Assembly (NCBI RefSeq): GCF_016545825.1
Contig: NC_052618.1
Location: 16,133,561 to 16,197,560, forward strand
DNA length: 64,000 bases
Direction of reading: 5' to 3'
DNA from: Eucalyptus grandis
Taxonomy: Eukaryota; Streptophyta; Magnoliopsida; Myrtales; Myrtaceae
The translations under genes were made by a program, and so were the position numbers. The notes under the pieces were generated by a model. That model did not search any database. It was given only the letters and a program-made list of their open reading frames with translations, and was not told where the DNA came from. Below, piece by piece: positions 11,801 through 24,604 of the stretch; the first letter of the stretch is position 1; every line of letters begins with the position of its first letter.

Positions 11801-12106
11801 AATTCAAGAGTTACAGATTCTGCATCAAATTGGATAAAATAATCCAAGCCTAGACATAAGATCAGGAACCACTATGGTTTGCATGTGAAGCCACTGGAAA
11901 GAGCTACAAAACAATTCTCGCACAACTGATTTGATTTGATACTTCGGTTTTGCAGCAACCCTGATGGTATATCTTGCGGCAACATCATCACTATTTAAAA
12001 TAAGAGAAGGAAAAAAATGATAAATGCATTGAATCTAGCCTCAGTCAAAAGTGAATCAACAAATGTCAAATTCCAAGACCTCAATTTCGCATCAGAAGCA
12101 GCTTAA
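8848..12106. repeat. Duplicated block A (partner at 60445-62977)
   Basis: This stretch aligns by eye, in the same orientation, with 60445-62977 about 51.6 kb away. Matching landmarks include the opening agggccg..aaagcgaaacgac, the phrase gagttcttcaatttttagtgt, catgcggactatatatgcta, and the closing aaatgtcaaattccaagacc. Block A has an extra copy of an internal ~684-bp unit and small indels. Both strands carry only short frames without a recognised domain. Some look membrane-like (plus 9254-9481; minus 11103-11288), so a decayed gene is possible but I cannot name it. Confidence 0.8.
9670..11040. repeat. Two tandem copies of a ~684-bp unit inside block A
   Basis: The phrase cctacattgttagtacac occurs at 9711 and again at 10395, and both are followed in the same order by a gaagcaatc..aaaaact phrase, agaaatgaaagactttgctc and aacctccc..gtttgtcat. 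Copies of the unit also occur at about 61235-61920, 63168-63630 and 63631-64000. The minus strand of each carries a similar short hydrophobic frame broken by stops. No function assigned. Confidence 0.75.
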
Positions 12107-13084
12107 AAATCTACATTCCTCAAATCTCCATGATCTGTATTTCCAGAGAGTCTTTATGTTAATCTAATGTCACTAGATACATGTATACAAGAGAAACAAA
12201 TGCCCCAAAAGGCCTATCATCAATGACAATGTTGCCTAGTAGTGAGCTTGAGGAGTTCGCCACTTTCCTACACTGCATTATTACAGAATGAAGCAACACA
12301 TGATATTGATACTAATAACCACGAACAAAGCAGACCCACATAAAAATTCATTCAATCCCTAGAACACCAAAGCACATAATTAATCAATCAAATTTGAATT
12401 GACTGAATCATGGACTAATTTAAAGAATAGCGGTTCAACAATAGGTCACCGATCAAAGTTTATGAGGGCAAAGAGTGTCATTGAATAGCAAAAGCAATTA
12501 CTACTTTGTAACAAGACAAGCATGTCCAGAATTTGTGAATGGTTGCTTACCCTTTCAAACAAAAGAAGGAGACATGAAACTTTCTGAGGCTAAAACCAAA
12601 AATTACAAGCTGAGTTAAGTAGAGTAATTACAATGGTCCCATCCTACGTCAACGATCTTATAATGGACACATGTGCCATGTATTATCTCATTTTTCTGTG
12701 CTTATGATGATCCCATCGTAATATTAATATCAACTGAAAAGGAGACTTTGAGTAAACACCTATTAAATTTGCGACCACGGAAAATATTCACTCCTTGACA
12801 GCAACGCATTCAAATAATGCAACTAAACACACTGCCTTAATAAATTAGTGACTGCCAATCTAAAAAAACCAGAGGATGAGGAAGCACTTTGTTGGAGGGA
12901 CATATCAGAGATGTTACACTGTTCATGAGCAACTCTCATTTCGCACACCATGAGCCATTCTCGTGTTCGATAGATCCTGAGGGTGACGAGTGATCTAATG
13001 AGGCTGGATCCAGAAAAGCTTCCTCCAGGTGGGATGGCTATGTCTTCACGAGGCTTGGGAATGATGGGCACTGACTCCTGCTGC
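12107..13084. other. Spacer with no confident gene
   Basis: The minus-strand frame 12823-13086 follows directly on the PDH E1-beta relic, but beyond about 13085 I no longer recognise that protein. The remainder is AT-rich. Confidence 0.35.
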
Positions 13085-13552
13085 AACTCCTCTTGAAACT
13101 ATAAGGACTGATGTATTGCCAGCCAACATGTAGTTCATCTTTGCAGGAGAATTTATGACCTAGACAATCGCCTGCATAGCAAAATTGAATGTCATAAACT
13201 CCACTACAGGCCTGAGACCATAGAAAGCAGCACCAACTTCAACTCCAGCGAAACCAACCTCTGTAATTGCAATATCAACAACCCTCTAAGGTCCATGCTT
13301 CTGCCCAAAAAAAGAAAAGAGAAAAACCTCGGTATTCTCCGACCTCCTCACCCATTAGAAAGACTCTAGGATCTGCAGATATTTCGTCGTCAATGCAGTA
13401 TTCAAAGCCTCTCTCACAGTCATCTCTTTTGCTGCGGTGGCATAACTATGTAAAGGCGTTTCTGCGTCACAACTTTTCCGCAGCCTTTCTCTCAACATCA
13501 CAGCATCCAAGCCTCTGGCAGTGGCTTTTCCTATTAGAATCAACAACATCAT
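13085..13552 (-). pseudogene. Relic 1 of mitochondrial pyruvate dehydrogenase E1 beta subunit
   Basis: The intact enzyme is the beta chain of the alpha2-beta2 E1 component that decarboxylates pyruvate in mitochondria. The minus strand shows an Arg-rich presequence (LRERLRKS), AAKEMTVREALNTAL, then in a shifted frame DDEISADPRVFLMGEEVGEYRG, a T-rich remnant ending GGGCAG (an acceptor-like intron stump), then [45 protein letters not shown] and RGVAAGVSAHHSQ. Lesions: a lost base at about 13400, an intron reduced to a stump, in-frame stops (one after AMQAI), a shortened GPNG region, and no C-terminal half (family about 360 residues). A (CT)n run precedes the start codon. Another fragment of the same gene lies at 18488-18646. 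Confidence 0.75.

Positions 13553-13553
<1 letters not shown>

Positions 13554-13598
<45 letters not shown>
13554..13598. repeat. (CT)n microsatellite
   Basis: Long CT/TC run immediately upstream (minus strand) of the PDH E1-beta relic start; on that strand it is a GA run in the former leader. It creates spurious Ser/Leu and Arg/Glu frames on both strands. Confidence 0.95.
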
Positions 13599-13700
13599 GA
13601 ATGGGTATCCTTGAAAATAGAGTTCGGCTTCATCATTCCATCAAACACCTTCCTTGCAAACTTGACAAATTTTTCTCCCACCAGATTTTTTTTTTTTTTC

Positions 13701-13703
<3 letters not shown>

Positions 13704-13748
<45 letters not shown>
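13704..13748. repeat. (CT)n microsatellite
   Basis: Second CT run, about 105 bp from the first and preceded by a T15-like tract at 13686-13699. Confidence 0.95.
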
Positions 13749-13751
<3 letters not shown>

Positions 13752-13949
13752 GCTCTGGATTCCCCTGATTCATCTCCAGCAATTCAGATCATCCCACAGT
13801 GAACGACACCATCAGATTCCACACTCGGGTCGCAGCCACTCTGATTCAAGTCGTCGCTTTCCTGTCCTTATCCATGTCTGGATCAGATTTATCTGTGGCC
13901 GGGCCATCTCGGGCTCACGCCACCACCGCCGCTGAACCATCGTCAGACC

Positions 13950-15850
13950 CATTTCATTTCCGAGACAAATTTCGATTCATTCCAGAATATGTGCTATCCG
14001 ATTCTTTCTTCGTTCTGTTCGCTCCCACTTCACTGCCGTCTTTCGGAATTCCATTATTTCGCCCATCCACGCCGCGCGCAAATGGGGATGCCCGGCGGTG
14101 TCAACTGTTTACAAGAGCTTTATCCGATTGCCAAGGCTAAGGTCGGATGGATCATCATCATCATCATCATCTGGATACGATCCACCGAATCGAAGGATGA
14201 GATTCTTCGGTTCCGCTCTCGGCACTCCCGTCGGTCCGGCGTCGCTTCGTCAACCACGGCAGCCGAGGCCAATATGAGTCTGTCATCATCATCCAAGACG
14301 ATACGCCCAGCGTGAGGATTGGCGGCGGCGAGCATGAAGAGAAAAAACAAACAAGAATAATAATAAAATAAAATAAAAAGGCGCGAATCGAAGCGGGAAA
14401 TGGAGATGATTCGGATGTCGTGTGGGAAAACGGCGCAAATGGGAGAAGCCTGGGGTTGTTCTGGATGAGAAAGGAATTGAGTTTGAATATAAAAAATATA
14501 TTTAAAAAAAAGGTAAACAAAGAACCCACCGTTGTTTTCAAAAAAAGCCGGTGAAAAACTCCAAATTATATTCATTTTTGTTGCATATATTTTTCTTTCT
14601 GTTAAAATTATGTCCATGGCATATTTATCCTAAAATTATTCTTATGATATAGAAAATTTTAAGTTTATATCAATATGACATTCACCTTTCAATAAGATTT
14701 GGTTTGATGATTTTATATTTTTTTCGGTTGAAGTTCTTATTTCATTTGATGTCAACATCATTCACTTTCCATTATCCATATAAGCAAATTTTTTAACCAT
14801 ACTTATTGATAGAGGGTAAATATGCTAAAAAAATTAAGGTAAATATGTTATCGTAGGCAAAATTTAGAATTTTTTTTTATGGTTTTTCCCCCTTTTTTCT
14901 TGGCTTCATCAATAATCAGTCACAACTCATAATTGAGAATATGTCGATCTCTCTCATGGAAGCAAGTCCATATGCTTATCGCTTATCAGCCACCGCTAGG
15001 CTCCCATCGCCCTTTCCCTCCTAGATGTCCTTGGTGGTGATTATGTCAGTTTTTCTTATGCCTTTTATTATTAGGAAAGTGCTTCCGTCTCTAGATTGCT
15101 CGGATGTTGAATCACGGCTTGAAATTTGCTTTCGCAGATCATGCAAATTTGTTGCCTGTGATTCGTTCTTATTTGAATGAACAGTGTTTTGATGTCATTT
15201 GTGAAAGGAAAATTCCACTTTTATCTCTCGCACTTTCAATTCCATAGAAATATTTTTAATTTCCACATGTCTTTCGACTTCATATTTCTATTTAAATTTC
15301 CTCTTATTGGAAAATTGACCCAATATCATTTTCGGCTAATGGCATACAACAACGAACGGCGTCGGAAATGAGGGATTCCAAGATTTCAAGCGATCTTCGG
15401 CTAGGAATGGGTCGTGGCTTTATTAGCATGTGGGGTGGGCTATAGAGGGGTTGCAGCCGATTAGCCTTGATGGACTTAATACGAAATTTTATCTTGTCAG
15501 AGCTATGTGAATTGGGCCACGAACCAGAAAAGTATCCCTTTTTAACACCCATCATTTTCTAAACGTTTTTATTTTTTAATTAGTTTATTATTCATTTGTT
15601 TGTTTGTCTATTATTTTTCGCTCTCTTTTGCTGTTTTTGATATTTTCTATTTTTGTACTTTCATGGAGATCGACACTTGAATTGCTTTAAAAAATTCAGG
15701 TGTTGATGACATACATAATAACATTAAAGTTAGTGCTATAAGAAGACCAGTATTTTTGTGAATTGGTTGGTTAATAATACATTCCCCGAATTTTTTTTCT
15801 GCAAAACCAAAAATCATAATGAATACACTAGCCAATTCTTTTGGTGACAT
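13950..15850. repeat. Decayed tandem duplication, unit 1
   Basis: Contains three segments that recur in the same order at 16500-17720: about 13950-14330 (cat..ttcatt..c..a..acg, acaagagctttatcc, aaggtcgga.ggatcatcatcat), about 14970-15045 (tcagccaccgctaggctcccat, cctcctagatgtccttgg) and about 15540-15790 (tgatgacatacataataacattaaa.ttagtgc). Between them sit unrelated AT-rich stretches. An ATC microsatellite is at 14152-14170. Frames on both strands of 13799-14617 have no recognised domain. Confidence 0.6.
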
Positions 15851-16499
15851 GCAAAGAAGGTTTCCTGATGATTATAAACTTTGTAACTTATCTTGCTTGC
15901 TCGTTTGCACTCCCTTTTTCTATCGGAGTATTTCAGGGAAAGGATCTTCTTTGGAATCCCTCAAATGCGTTGGAAGTTCTTTCGCGGTGAAAATCTCTAT
16001 TTCAAGACAGGAATGTCTTAATATATGGGTTTTGGGATTCCCTTATACCCAGTTGGTTTCTAGAAGTTGTCTTGCCTGCTGTGAGAATATCAAGCATTAA
16101 CACTTTTTGCGAGCATTTGGACCACTGACCCACTAGAAATTCAGAAGACAACAAGAGAATTGGAGAAAAACATAATGAAAGAGATATCAACGAACGAAGT
16201 CAAGACGTATTGAAATTAATTCTAGAGTTGAATCGGATATGAAAATGACCTAGTGGTAAGTATGATTGTCGATTGACGGACATTATCATTGTTTGGATGT
16301 CACGAGGAATGGGCCGTCTGTGGAAATTTCTTATGGCATGATCTTCCTTCCTTCACCTATTGTTTCAGAATCGTCTCGCTCTTTGTTTCTCTCTAGCGCA
16401 ATTCATTGAACACCTTCTACTCAGAGGAATGCAACATGTTCTATCTTCGACCAAGCATGGTTTTCTTTCTGTTCATCTTCCATTTTTCACCAAGTCTTC

Positions 16500-17720
16500 C
16501 CCATTAGGTCGTTTCATAATATTCAACTTCCAAGTCAAATTTCAATTCGTTCCAAATACGTTCTATCAATTATTGTCTCATTCTGTTCTCTCCCACTTCA
16601 TTGCTGCCTTTCGGATTCCAATGGCGTCGCTTGCGTCCTTCGTTTCGGGGATGTCATGGTGATTGCGTGACAAGAGCTTTATCCAATCACCGAGCTAAGG
16701 TCGGACGGATCATCATCATCTAGATAGGATCCGCCTATTCGAAGGATGAGATTTTTGGATTCCACTCTTGGATTTCCTGCCTGTCCAAGAAGCCCCTCCA
16801 AAGGAAGACTTGCTCAAAAGATGAAATTCGTCAAAAGGAAGATTCATCCAATATCTCGCAATCATTTCCTTTTAATTTTTCTTATTCTTCAAAGAGCCAT
16901 AAAAAACTCTAAGTAGATTAATTGGGATATATTTATAGTGAAATTTTATTTGTGATGTTGAAATCTTGAATTAAAATTTTCTAAATTTGTATTATTCTTC
17001 ATTAGATAATTTTCCAGCAAAAAATTAAGTCACTTTCCAACAAAAAATTAGGTCGTTTAGAGTGTCTATCTGTTTGCCATCTATCAACCGCCATCGAGCC
17101 ACCACTAGGGTCCCATTGCCCTATCCCATCCCTCCTAGATGTCCTTGGCATAAGCCCGGCCTAGGGTAGCATTCCTAGTCCTTGTAGGAGTGGGATTATT
17201 TTTAATTGATACACACGATTGGATGAGATAAACCGCGCCTTTTAATGTCATGCTTGGCTATTCCCGAACACCTTCATGAAATTCTCTCGCGCTGAACTCG
17301 TTCCCCTCACTGCGCTCTCCACTCGGCGAATCTTGCGATTCCCCCTCGGCTTCCACGCGCGCCTCCAGCTTCGGAGAGGGCAGGGAAAAGAAGAAAGGAA
17401 CGCCCACTTGGTGGATCAAATGGGCTGGAGCCCATTGATATAATTAGTTCATTATTTATTTATTTATCTTTTTTTTTTTCGCCCTTCTTTTTTTTTTTTT
17501 TTTTTTTGCTATTTTCTTTTTATTTTAGTACTTTTGCAACTACATACGCTTGAATTGTTGACAAAGCTCAGATGTCGACAAAGTACATGATAACATTAAA
17601 ATTAGTGCCATCGAAAGCTCGACACTTTCGTAATTTGGTTGTTTGACAAGTGCATTCTGCATTGATTACTGCATTCCTTGGAAATGTTTTCCAAAAAAGC
17701 AAAAAATGATGACAAGGGCG
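16500..17720. repeat. Decayed tandem duplication, unit 2
   Basis: Partner of 13950-15850: matching segments lie at about 16500-16800, 17060-17150 and 17430-17690. Unit 2 has a GC-richer insert at about 17225-17400 that is absent from unit 1. A second PDH E1-beta fragment follows to the right. Confidence 0.6.
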
Positions 17721-18487
17721 GAAAGAAAAGGCTCTTCCCTTTCTAAAATTAATCAAATTTTAGAGTCTAAAATTCCAATTTAAATTCTATGTTGGCATTA
17801 CCGACAAAAATTTGTTAAATTGGCACTCCCCCTTCTCCTTGCAAATTCTAATATACATGAAGCAGTTTGAATATAATAATTCTAATTTTGGAACTCAAGG
17901 TCTACCATTCTTTCAAAAGGACGAATATCAGAGAAAGCTTCTCTTGTGAGTCGCAAGAGCATAAGCAAAAACATGAGATAGGGTCTCACTTTTAAGCCAA
18001 AGTGAGTAAGTCCAAATGGAAGATTGGTAGCACAGTGATGACACTTTAACCCATTAGAGTTTGGGATTTGGGGCTTTTTCCTTGGACAAAGCTCTCAATT
18101 CAAAATGGGCACTACACTGTCAATTAGTGAGGGAAATTTGAAGAGATTTGGCTTCTTTACTATTCTATGCATATTGTTTCGATTGATTAAGTGAAAATAG
18201 ATTACTTGTTTTTTCTTCAAACAAAGGATTTTATCAATTTTCTTTTCTGGTGGAAAAGGTGTTAGTGATGTTGGTTTTCACTGGATTTGTTTTATATGCA
18301 TATTGTAAATCTTGCTATGAGAATGAATAATTTTTTTGATGACCTGATTGTGTATTTCTTTGCATCCAGCAAAGACCTGCTGCAAAGATACTTAACCTTG
18401 CATAGGAAGATGATTATTGATTTATTTGAACAGTATGATCTTGAAGGTCTCATTATGATGATGTACAATTGTACAAAAATGCAATCA
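17721..18487. other. Spacer before PDH E1-beta relic 2
   Basis: AT-rich; no gene recognised. Confidence 0.4.
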
Positions 18488-18646
18488 AACACCGTATTTA
18501 GAGCCTCTCTCACACTCATCTCTTTTGCCACAGTACCATAATTCTGCAACCCACATCTCTGCAGCACGACTCTTCCGCAACCTCTCTCTCAACAACAAAG
18601 CATCCAAGCCTTCGACAGTGGCTTTTCGTCTTACAATCGACCACAT
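18488..18646 (-). pseudogene. Relic 2 of mitochondrial pyruvate dehydrogenase E1 beta subunit (5' end only)
   Basis: The minus strand starts MWSIVRRKATVEGLDALLLRERLRKSRAAE, closely parallel to the presequence of relic 1, then in a shifted frame TVAKEMSVREALNTV, after which similarity stops. The sequence to the right (18660-18780) also matches the leader of relic 1 (the phrase read on minus as GGTGTT..TG.GATGA.GAAG), so a genomic segment with promoter-side sequence was duplicated rather than an mRNA copied. It holds about 50 codons with one frameshift and cannot make enzyme. Confidence 0.7.
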
Positions 18647-18899
18647 CTTGTACTCTCGAACTCGAACTTTCTCGCACCGCCAGATAAAGCTCACAAATTC
18701 TCCCTCTTGAAAATGGTATTCTTCGAAACGAAGCCCAACTTCGTCATCCCACAGAACACCTTCGTTGCAGACTCGGTTCCCTCCTCCACATTGCAACCGA
18801 TGTTTTTCAATCTGGATGAATAGCTGGTGGGAGCTCCATTCGTGGATGCAGGGAAGCGTCAGCTGTAGAGAGGTTCCAATTGACAGCTTCACTCCCTTT

Positions 18900-21351
18900 T
18901 GGTTTCGTAGAGAGAGAAGGAGACTCTTCTCTGCTCAATGTGCATCGCTGGAGTGGAGACTAGATCAAGGAGAGAGAGAGAGAGAGAATCAAGACGGAGC
19001 GATCGGGAGAGAGAGACCGACGAAGGAGCTGAGAATTTTTAATATTTTCTCCTCTCTTTTCTTTTCTTTCATCTGTATTTTTTGTTACTTAAATATTTAT
19101 TGCCAGTGAAAATCCACGTGTCAACGACGATGAAACTCTAAAGCCCCTGCTTTAATTACATATCAGTGAATATTACGTGCCCTTTCGCAGCCTCTTTCAT
19201 CCTTATTGAACCAACGAAAGGGAGGAAAAACGCATGGAGATCCTTTATCCTTAAAAATGGACTCACAATCTTGTCTGAAATTTAATGAACTGATTTATCG
19301 TTTAGTGAATTCATATTGCGTTCAAGTCGTGATCCGACGCTGGACAAGCTTAACTCTTTAATTTGAGCATAAATGAATATCATATATGTAACACATTCTG
19401 ACTATACCAGCTCAACAATGCATGCTCTATAATCAAAGCATCGGGTGTCACCACAAGAAGTACCAGCATAGTAGTCTCGCGTCATGGTGTTGGACTTTAG
19501 ATCAGCTAGTACTTTATTTGAAGCTCATACCTAATCTTCCAATTCACAATACTGATCACCAATTGCACACCTTGTATATAAGCACCACGTCTAAGTCACT
19601 TCTCTTGAGAATCGGACCCTATAGAATTCTCATGTAAACAAGTGTGATTCTACGTGATTCATACTTATGTTATCCTATAGTCCTTTGGTTCCCTTTTGGT
19701 TCTTATTTGGTTTACTAAAAAAAAAAAAAAAAACACCCAATTAAGTTCGGCTTATAAATAGGGTCCTTTCTACGGTGCACTTCGTCATTCATTTTTTGTT
19801 TTTAGGCTAAGTAAATCTCACTCTTAGTCCTATATCATGTCATATAGATGTTTATTAAATTTCTTTTTTGTATGACCTCTCTCTATGTATGTATGCATAA
19901 AAAATTTAGTCGAAAGGTGGGATCCTCTAATTTTAGGAAATAAATTCACATTATGATAATTGACCCATTGCAAATTTTTGGTCTCTTTCCTCTCCTACTT
20001 TATACGGTTCTCCCTCACAAGAAAGTACACGGTAGTTAGAATGCACCATGTCATAGGCGGACGTGGCATTTTTGTTGAAATCCAATCAAAAAATGCCATC
20101 TGTCAATGATGTGGACATAAATAAAAAAATTAAATCTCTCTCTCTCTCTCTCTGCCGTCCATAGCCAGCTCCTCCATCTACAGTCATCAGCAAAGTTCCC
20201 GAATCCACATCTAGGGCGACCGTCTATGGTCGAGCCACCCGTTTTGTCATCGCGCCGGCTCGCATTCATTGCCCGTTCATGGCCGAGACAGCAACCCACA
20301 ATAATTCACAGCTCGTTCATTTGCTTCCCCGGGCGGTCAACCAAAAGTAGAGACTTTCAAGTCAATCTCACTTTGAGACCATCAATGGCGGAGCCATTGA
20401 AGCATACGACACTAGAGTGAAGGTCCATCATATCAAAAAAACTCAAGGTTGATATCTTGAAAGGGCCATCAAATATGTCTCTGTACAAATTTGGAAATGG
20501 GTGCTACTCCAAATTTGTCTAACTCTATATATGATTATATGAGACCAGCAAGAGATGTCAACGCTCATCCATGGCCATTGTTGATGTCGTTCGTCCAGAT
20601 CTGGAATTCTGGGCGCACACAAAAACATGAAAATCCAAGGTCCATGGTCGCCGCAGGAAACTTGGAAATCCAATGTCCATGGCCAACGGTGGGAGTCATC
20701 AGAGCTCACAGTGGAAACACGACATCTCTAGCCACCGGCAGAGTCGCCGACGCTCGCAGAGATTTGGAAAACAGAGGACCATGGCCAATTGAATTGGGTC
20801 TGGGCCTCATGGCATGGTTTCAGTTTGGGCCAGGTCCTCGGGCTAGAATATCCCAAGCCACGTATTTTTTTATGGGCCAAAGAATTGGCAAGAGCCCGTC
20901 GGGATCACATTTTAACTCATTCAAGAAACGTATGCTAACTCAATATAAATTTGGATACACTGCACTCGGGAATCTAAATAATTGATACAACACAAAAAGA
21001 TGCGATAACGTGGATGCACTAATTTACTTCATTTGGGAGCACATGAGATTGGAGATAGTTAAAATAAATGTTTCATAAAATTCATGCAATTTCGAAATTT
21101 AATACTACCTACATTTTTTTCCGTCTTTAGCTCATCCAAGGGGAATCGATAAAGCAAATTGGACTATCTATCTCCTGGATAAGAACCGGGCTGAAGTTTT
21201 TTTGTGAAGCAACTTCCGCTGGTCGCTTCATTCAGCTAAGCCAGTCATGGGTCGATCTATCAATACAAAGCAACCATCATGTGACATTGCTAGTGTCCTA
21301 CTAATAGTGGGACCCCTCGTTGCTCCTTTTCTCACTTCGCTTTCGCATCTT
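18900..21351. other. Spacer with no recognised gene
   Basis: Holds a GA run (18967-18988), a poly(A) tract (about 19717-19733), a CT run (about 20135-20152) and a TATA-like word CTTATAAATAGG near 19749 with no gene behind it. Frames at 20226-20420 and 20491-20985 have no domain; the latter contains loose repeats of tccatggcc. Confidence 0.4.
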
Positions 21352-21356
21352 ACTGT
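21352..21356. repeat. Target-site duplication ACTGT (left)
   Basis: Five bases directly before the left LTR; identical to 32546-32550 directly after the right LTR. Confidence 0.85.
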
Positions 21357-24093
21357 TGTTGCGACCAAATTTTCGGGTGCACCACCTAGGATTTAGCTAA
21401 TGGATTACTAAGCCTAAACTTAGCTTGGGCTCTCCCAAGCCCATACTAATTCGCGACGTAGGTTCAAATTCTTAACATGCCATTAATTTTTCAATTATGA
21501 GTTGCTATTAATCTATTTTTGGTGGGTCGATTAGAAATCCAAGTAAAGTAATGGGAGAAATATTGTATTCCTACAAACTAGAGATTGTGAGTTCGAGGAC
21601 TTGGTTACGCTAGATTTCTCTAATGCCCTTTCGGTACCTTTCTCTTTTATTTTGAAAAAAATGTTTGGCAAGCAGTTTAAATTAATTTTAATTTACTTTC
21701 CTAACATGTGAGCTGATCATACAGGTACACAAACCACCAACTTAACACCAAAGAAAGTAAATAAATAAAATGCAGGACTTACCTTATAGCAACGAAAGCA
21801 TCTGCAATGTTAGATCATAATTCACATCAGCAATCCTAGATATGATTTCTAATTAACAAGCCATCACTCAATTTTTTGTTTTCACTTTTTTAATGAGAAT
21901 AAAATCCATATGCAATGCAATGCTTCTAATATAATATGGAATGATATGGCATAACATCATGTCATAAACTATGTGAATGAGTAAATTTTTTTGTGATTTC
22001 TTAATGAACATGCAATAATTAAATATGCAATCTAAATTAACCAAAATGACCTAATTCTAATGACGTGCAGTGCAATGCAATGACGTACAAAAGATGCCCT
22101 AATTCCATATGACATATGCATGATGATTTTTGTGTTTTGTTTTATTAATTTCGAAATTAATAATTGCCAAATAATTAAACATGCAATTCAGGTTAAAAAA
22201 CTAGCAACCTAAATTGATTGATTTGATTTTTGATTTTTTTTAAAATTCAAAATAAAATTCCTATTCTAAATATGCAAACCCTAAAACAAGAAATAAACCT
22301 AATTCTAACCTACATTTTTTTGGGTTTTTAAAAAGAAAATTGACTTAAGCGACACGACGGCAAATCAAGCAATATTAATATCCAAATTGACGAACCATAT
22401 TTCACGCATGAGATTGGGTTGGCCAATTTTACGTAAATCACGAATCGAATCTCGAGCGGGAGATCGGAATAACGATTTTTTTAAAGTGATTGCGAGTCGG
22501 ATTTCGGGCGCGAAAATCGGACTGACAATCACAAATTTAACAGGCTATTTCATGTTAAGCATCTCATTTTTACACTAAGGAATAATTATACTAAAAAGAA
22601 CAAATAAAATAAAATAACAAAAGATAAATAAATAAAGAAAAAAAACTACCTAAATTGACTTTTTCCTTTCTTCTTTTTCTTGCTTTTTCACCCACGATTT
22701 GACAGCTTCGGTGGGTCGCCGAGGTTGAGTCGTCGGTGTTCGGAGCTCTGGCAAGGACCGGCGGTGAGCGGACCAGTGAGGGAAACCAGTTGTAGACGTA
22801 GCAGCGAGGGTTAGCAGACGACGAGTTGGGCAGGGGGCAATGTCATATTGTGGCAGAGGATTGGCATCGGGCTATGGGTGTCGCTCGGGAAGAAAGTCTG
22901 AGCGGCGTGTAGAGGCGGTGGCTTGCTGATCGGAGCAGCACGGGCAGCATTGCAAGTTGGAGCGAGGGCTCGGGGCTGGCAGATAGCGGCTCGTGGAGCG
23001 GGGCTGGCAAATCCGGCTCGGTTCCTGCTCTGGCAGAAAAAAACAGCAGCATCGTCGTGGGTTAGAGTCGGAAACCCAGCGGCCAACAGCTACAATCGGA
23101 CGGCCTGAGGACGGGATCGCAACAAGAAGGTGGCTTCTGGCTTCTAGTTGCAGGCAAGGCAAATCCGGCAATAGCAATGGCATCATAGGGACTCATAGGC
23201 AGGGCATGGCGATGCTGGCGTGGCTGTAGAGATCGGCGACTCGGGATCTGCAGGTGGGTCACGAGCGCGAGGCGGGGTAGCAGCGTCAGGTTAAGGGCGG
23301 AGGTGCTGTAGGGCTGAGCTCACGGGCCAAAGTAGGTGGAGGCGTCGGAGGTTGCTGGTGGAGGCAATGCCAGCACGGTTGATGGCGCGGGCGGGGGTAC
23401 CAGGGAGCACCGGTCTTCTTCTTCCTCTATTTTGTGTTTTTTTTTTTTTTTGCTGCACGTCGCTTCCCACGTCCCTCTCTGCTGTATCTTCTCTGCTCTT
23501 TCACTTTTATACAGAACCTTTTCAGCAAAACTAGCCTTTCCTCCAAAGCCTTTCCTTTTTTTTTTTTTTTTGTGTGATTTTTAAAGAACGAAAGGAAGCC
23601 TCTTTTTCCGAATGATTCGAAGAAAAACCCTAGAAAATCCGAAAAGAAGCCTCCTTGGCTGTATCTTCAATTTGTGTGGCCCCCTTCAAAACCCTATGCA
23701 TATTAATTTATTTATAGGCTACAAATTATGGTTTTTAATTTTCCAAAACCTTATCTACAAAAATTTCTTTTCCAAACTTAATATTTACCTTTCCAAACGC
23801 AATATTTTCTTTTGAATTGAAATCTCACAAAGATAAATCTGTAAAATCTCCCCAATGATACAGGCTTAGGCCAATTTCCTTTCTTCGTCGGCTTAGCCCG
23901 ACTCATCAAATTAAAATTTCTGAAGTATCAATTCAAACCCATCCGTCACCGGTCCAATTTAAATGCAAATTAAAAATAAATGCACCTAAAACTATATGCT
24001 ATGCAATTAACTATTTTTTCATGAATAAAATTAACTCCTAATTTTTTAATGCAATAAATGACTAAACGGGTCACCAAAATTTAGGTGTCAACA
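21357..24093 (-). repeat. Left LTR (3' LTR of the minus-strand element)
   Basis: 2,737 bp, starting TGTTGCGACC and ending GGTGTCAACA on the plus strand. It matches 29832-32545 along its length. A GC-rich part (22670-23440) lies on the transcribed side of a TATA word, and frames there are composition artefacts. Confidence 0.9.
23709..23718 (-). promoter_or_regulatory. TATA box in left LTR
   Basis: CCTATAAATA on the minus strand, the same word as in the right LTR. In this copy it would drive transcription outward from the element, toward lower coordinates. Confidence 0.55.
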
Positions 24094-24317
24094 TTTGCTC
24101 ATCTTTGAAGATGAGCTCGTAGAGGTTGCATTTAAAGACAAATTGAGACCTAAATTTTGACTATGCTCATGCATTGAATGATTTTTTGTTGGAAAATAAA
24201 TTCCATTTTTGAATACAATTTATATGATGCATGGAAACGCAAATGATAAATGAACCTACCTAGAATAACTTACTTTCAAGGAGGATAGCGTAATTCGAGA
24301 TGGTTGGTGTTACATGT

Positions 24318-24600
24318 CCAGGACCCGTACCATTCTATGGTCACCTAGAATAGTAACATGGCTTTGTAAAGAGACTGATTTCTCAGGACCCAAACCATTC
24401 TACGGTCGCTCAGTATAACAGTGTTTGATTGTGTTTAGGACCCGTACCATTCTACGATCGCCTTGACAAAAAAAATTGATTTTCCAGGACCCGTACCATT
24501 CTACGGTCTCCTAAACGAGGATTTACTTTCCAAGACTCGTACCATTCTACGGTCACCTAAACGAGGATTCACTTTTCAGAACCCGTACCATTCTACGGTC
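24318..24600. repeat. Internal minisatellite 1 of the retroelement
   Basis: Six copies of a core close to gacccgtaccattctacggtc, at about 24321, 24381, 24438, 24487, 24534 and 24580, spaced 46-60 bp. Each core is itself an imperfect palindrome (GACC.GTA against TAC.GGTC around a CCATTC loop). Confidence 0.85.
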
Positions 24601-24604
24601 AATA

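Noticed and set aside
13267..13802. Long frames on both strands through 13.3-13.8 kb
   Set aside because: They are created by CT/GA microsatellites (Ser-Leu or Arg-Glu runs); only the PDH E1-beta part on minus is meaningful.
20491..20985. 164-codon frame considered as a gene
   Set aside because: No domain, loose internal repeats (tccatggcc) and no promoter or splice support.
22811..23262. Several overlapping 60-100 codon frames in GC-rich DNA
   Set aside because: They lie in the GC-rich leader part of an LTR, occur in up to four frames at once, and resemble no protein family.
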